From the NCBI GenBank assembly GCA_021820105.1, contig JAKAED010000009.1:1-50190 (forward strand): a stretch of 50,190 bases of DNA, given 5' to 3'. The notes below the pieces were generated by a model. The model searched no databases and was not told the DNA's origin. It was given only the letters and a program-made list of their open reading frames with translations. Positions 48,614 to 50,190 of the stretch are shown here, piece after piece. How positions within the stretch are numbered: position 1 is the stretch's first letter; each line of letters starts with the position of its first letter. This DNA comes from Actinomycetes bacterium. Its GTDB lineage: Bacteria > Actinomycetota > Thermoleophilia > Solirubrobacterales > Solirubrobacteraceae. The translations under genes and the position numbers were made by a program.

Positions 48614-49743
48614 CGGCGGTCACGGTCGCCTTTTGGCTCGCTGTCGGGCTGCTCGTCTACGCACAGCTGGGCTATGCCCTGTTGCTCGCGCTGCTGCACA
48701 AACTCGTTCGTCGCAGAAGGGTTGAGCCGGCGTGGGAGGGCGAGCCGCCCACCATCACAGCTGTCATCGCCGCCTACAACGAACAGCGGGTGATCGCGCG
48801 CCGGATCGCGAACCTGCGTGAGCTGGAGTACCCGCAGGAGCGTCTGCAGGTGATCGTCGCCTCCGACGGCTCAACTGACGCAACGGCGGCACAGGCGCGT
48901 GCGGCAGGGGCTGATCTGGTTCTGGAGTTGCCCCGAGGCGGCAAGATCCGCGCGCAGGATGCTGCCGTTGCACAGGCGACGGGCGAGCTGTTGGTGTTCT
49001 CCGATGCCAACGCGCTCTGGGAACCCGATGCGCTCGTGCGGCTAGTGCACGCCTTTGCCGATCCCAGAGTCGGGTACGCGTGCGGATATGTGCACTTCAC
49101 AGATCACGCCGGAGCCGGAAACCAGGAGGGGCTGTACTGGCGCTACGAGATGTGGCTTCGACAGATGGAGTCTGAGCTGAGCTCTGTCACCTCCGGCAAC
49201 GGCGCGATCTATGCAACGCGGCGGGACGCCTACCTAACGGTCGACCCGCTTGCGGGACACGATCTCTCGTTCCCCTTCAACATGGTCAAGTGCGGCCTGC
49301 GCGCCGTCTACGTCGCCGACGCCCGTGCGACGGAGAAGATGGCACCCACCATCGAAGGAGAGTTCAGCCGGAAGCGCCGCATGGCGCGGGGTACCTGGCC
49401 GACGCTCTTCACCGGTGGACTAATGTCACCCCGGGGCTACACCCCGCTCTACGCGCTGATGATCCTCTCCCATCGCATCCTGCGTTATATGGTGCCCTTC
49501 CTGCACGTGCTGATGCTGGTCACAAACCTCCTGCTGCTGGGTCACGGTGCGATCTATGCGTTCGCGCTGGCCCCGCAGGCGGCGCTCTATCTGGGCGCCG
49601 TCGCGGCTCCGCGGGCGCCGCTCCGTCCGCTGCTGATGGCGCGGTACTATGTGGTGACAAACTCGGCTCTCGCCGTAGGGCTCTGGGACTGGTGGCGTGG
49701 CTACCGTGCGCCCACCTGGGAGACCGTGGAGGGCACGCGGTGA
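48610..49743 (+). CDS. Glycosyltransferase family 2, membrane-associated
   Basis: PTITAVIAAYNEQRVIARRI, VIVASDGSTDATA; C-terminal TM segments. Confidence 0.92.
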   Translation: MTAVTVAFWLAVGLLVYAQLGYALLLALLHKLVRRRRVEPAWEGEPPTITAVIAAYNEQRVIARRIANLRELEYPQERLQVIVASDGSTDATAAQARAAGADLVLELPRGGKIRAQDAAVAQATGELLVFSDANALWEPDALVRLVHAFADPRVGYACGYVHFTDHAGAGNQEGLYWRYEMWLRQMESELSSVTSGNGAIYATRRDAYLTVDPLAGHDLSFPFNMVKCGLRAVYVADARATEKMAPTIEGEFSRKRRMARGTWPTLFTGGLMSPRGYTPLYALMILSHRILRYMVPFLHVLMLVTNLLLLGHGAIYAFALAPQAALYLGAVAAPRAPLRPLLMARYYVVTNSALAVGLWDWWRGYRAPTWETVEGTR

Positions 49744-50190
49744 CACGTCGCGTGCTGGACCTGCTGATCGCCGTGCCGGCGACGATCGTAAGCGCCCCGG
49801 TGGTGGCGGTCTTCTGCGTGCTGATCCGGCTCGAATCGCACGGTAGCCCGATCTTCACCCAGACCCGAGCGGGCCTCGGGGGACGACCTTTTCAGATCTT
49901 CAAGCTGCGCACGATGGTCTCCGGCGCTGAGCACATTGGGGCCGGTCTGGCTGTACTTCAGGGGGACTCACGGATCACCCGCACGGGGGACTTTCTCCGG
50001 CGCTACTCACTGGATGAGCTGCCCAACCTCTGGAACGTGTTGCGGGGCGAGATGTCGATTGTCGGGCCGCGACCGACGCTGATGGGTCAGGTGGAGCTCT
50101 ACACCGAACGCCAGCGAGAGCGGCTGCTGGTGGCGCCCGGAATCACCGGCTGGGCCCAGGTCAACGGGCGGGCATCGCTGCCCTGGTCGG
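49740..50190 (+). CDS. Undecaprenyl-phosphate sugar transferase (WcaJ/bacterial sugar transferase), truncated by the window edge
   Basis: GTG start; PFQIFKLRTMVSGAEH, RRYSLDELPNLWNVLRGEMSIVGPRPT, PGITGWAQVNGRASLPW. Confidence 0.93.
   Translation, partial: MTRRVLDLLIAVPATIVSAPVVAVFCVLIRLESHGSPIFTQTRAGLGGRPFQIFKLRTMVSGAEHIGAGLAVLQGDSRITRTGDFLRRYSLDELPNLWNVLRGEMSIVGPRPTLMGQVELYTERQRERLLVAPGITGWAQVNGRASLPWS

Overview
The window is a replication-origin-proximal region of a high-GC bacterial chromosome. Gene order and protein sequences suggest a deep-branching actinobacterium of the Thermoleophilia/Solirubrobacterales type; this placement is inference. The minus strand carries rpmH-rnpA-yidD-yidC-jag-[LAGLIDADG ORF]-rsmG-parA-parB-tRNA-Ile(GAT). 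The plus strand carries dnaA-dnaN-recF-DUF721-gyrB-gyrA. These are followed by DUF2277, an HNH nuclease, a GGDEF-EAL protein, pheA and DUF4446. A cell-wall/division signalling cluster comes next: Ser/Thr kinase-fhaA-fhaB-PP2C-rodA/ftsW-pbpA-PASTA kinase-ddl, plus a second kinase with a discoidin-like ectodomain. Then purM-uppP-dedA, and a surface polysaccharide locus (DegT aminotransferase, DUF354, CapD-like, LytR_C, flippase, glycosyltransferases, sugar transferase) that runs off the right edge. The most interesting signals are: (1) a small LAGLIDADG-family protein inserted in the rsmG-parAB operon, translationally coupled to rsmG, with its predicted promoter overlapping two separated parS-like half-sites; (2) a compact structured intergenic transcript candidate near 15.7-15.9 kb with a 16-nt near-perfect complement to the 16S rRNA 3' tail and a tiny ORF; (3) DnaA with a diverged box-recognition signature next to an origin candidate poor in consensus DnaA boxes; (4) several predicted leaderless promoters, two sharing a 12-mer; and (5) unusual domain architectures (TadG-like N-terminus + DUF642-like, kinase + discoidin-like, polytopic kinase). 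No CRISPR array, intact IS or prophage was seen.
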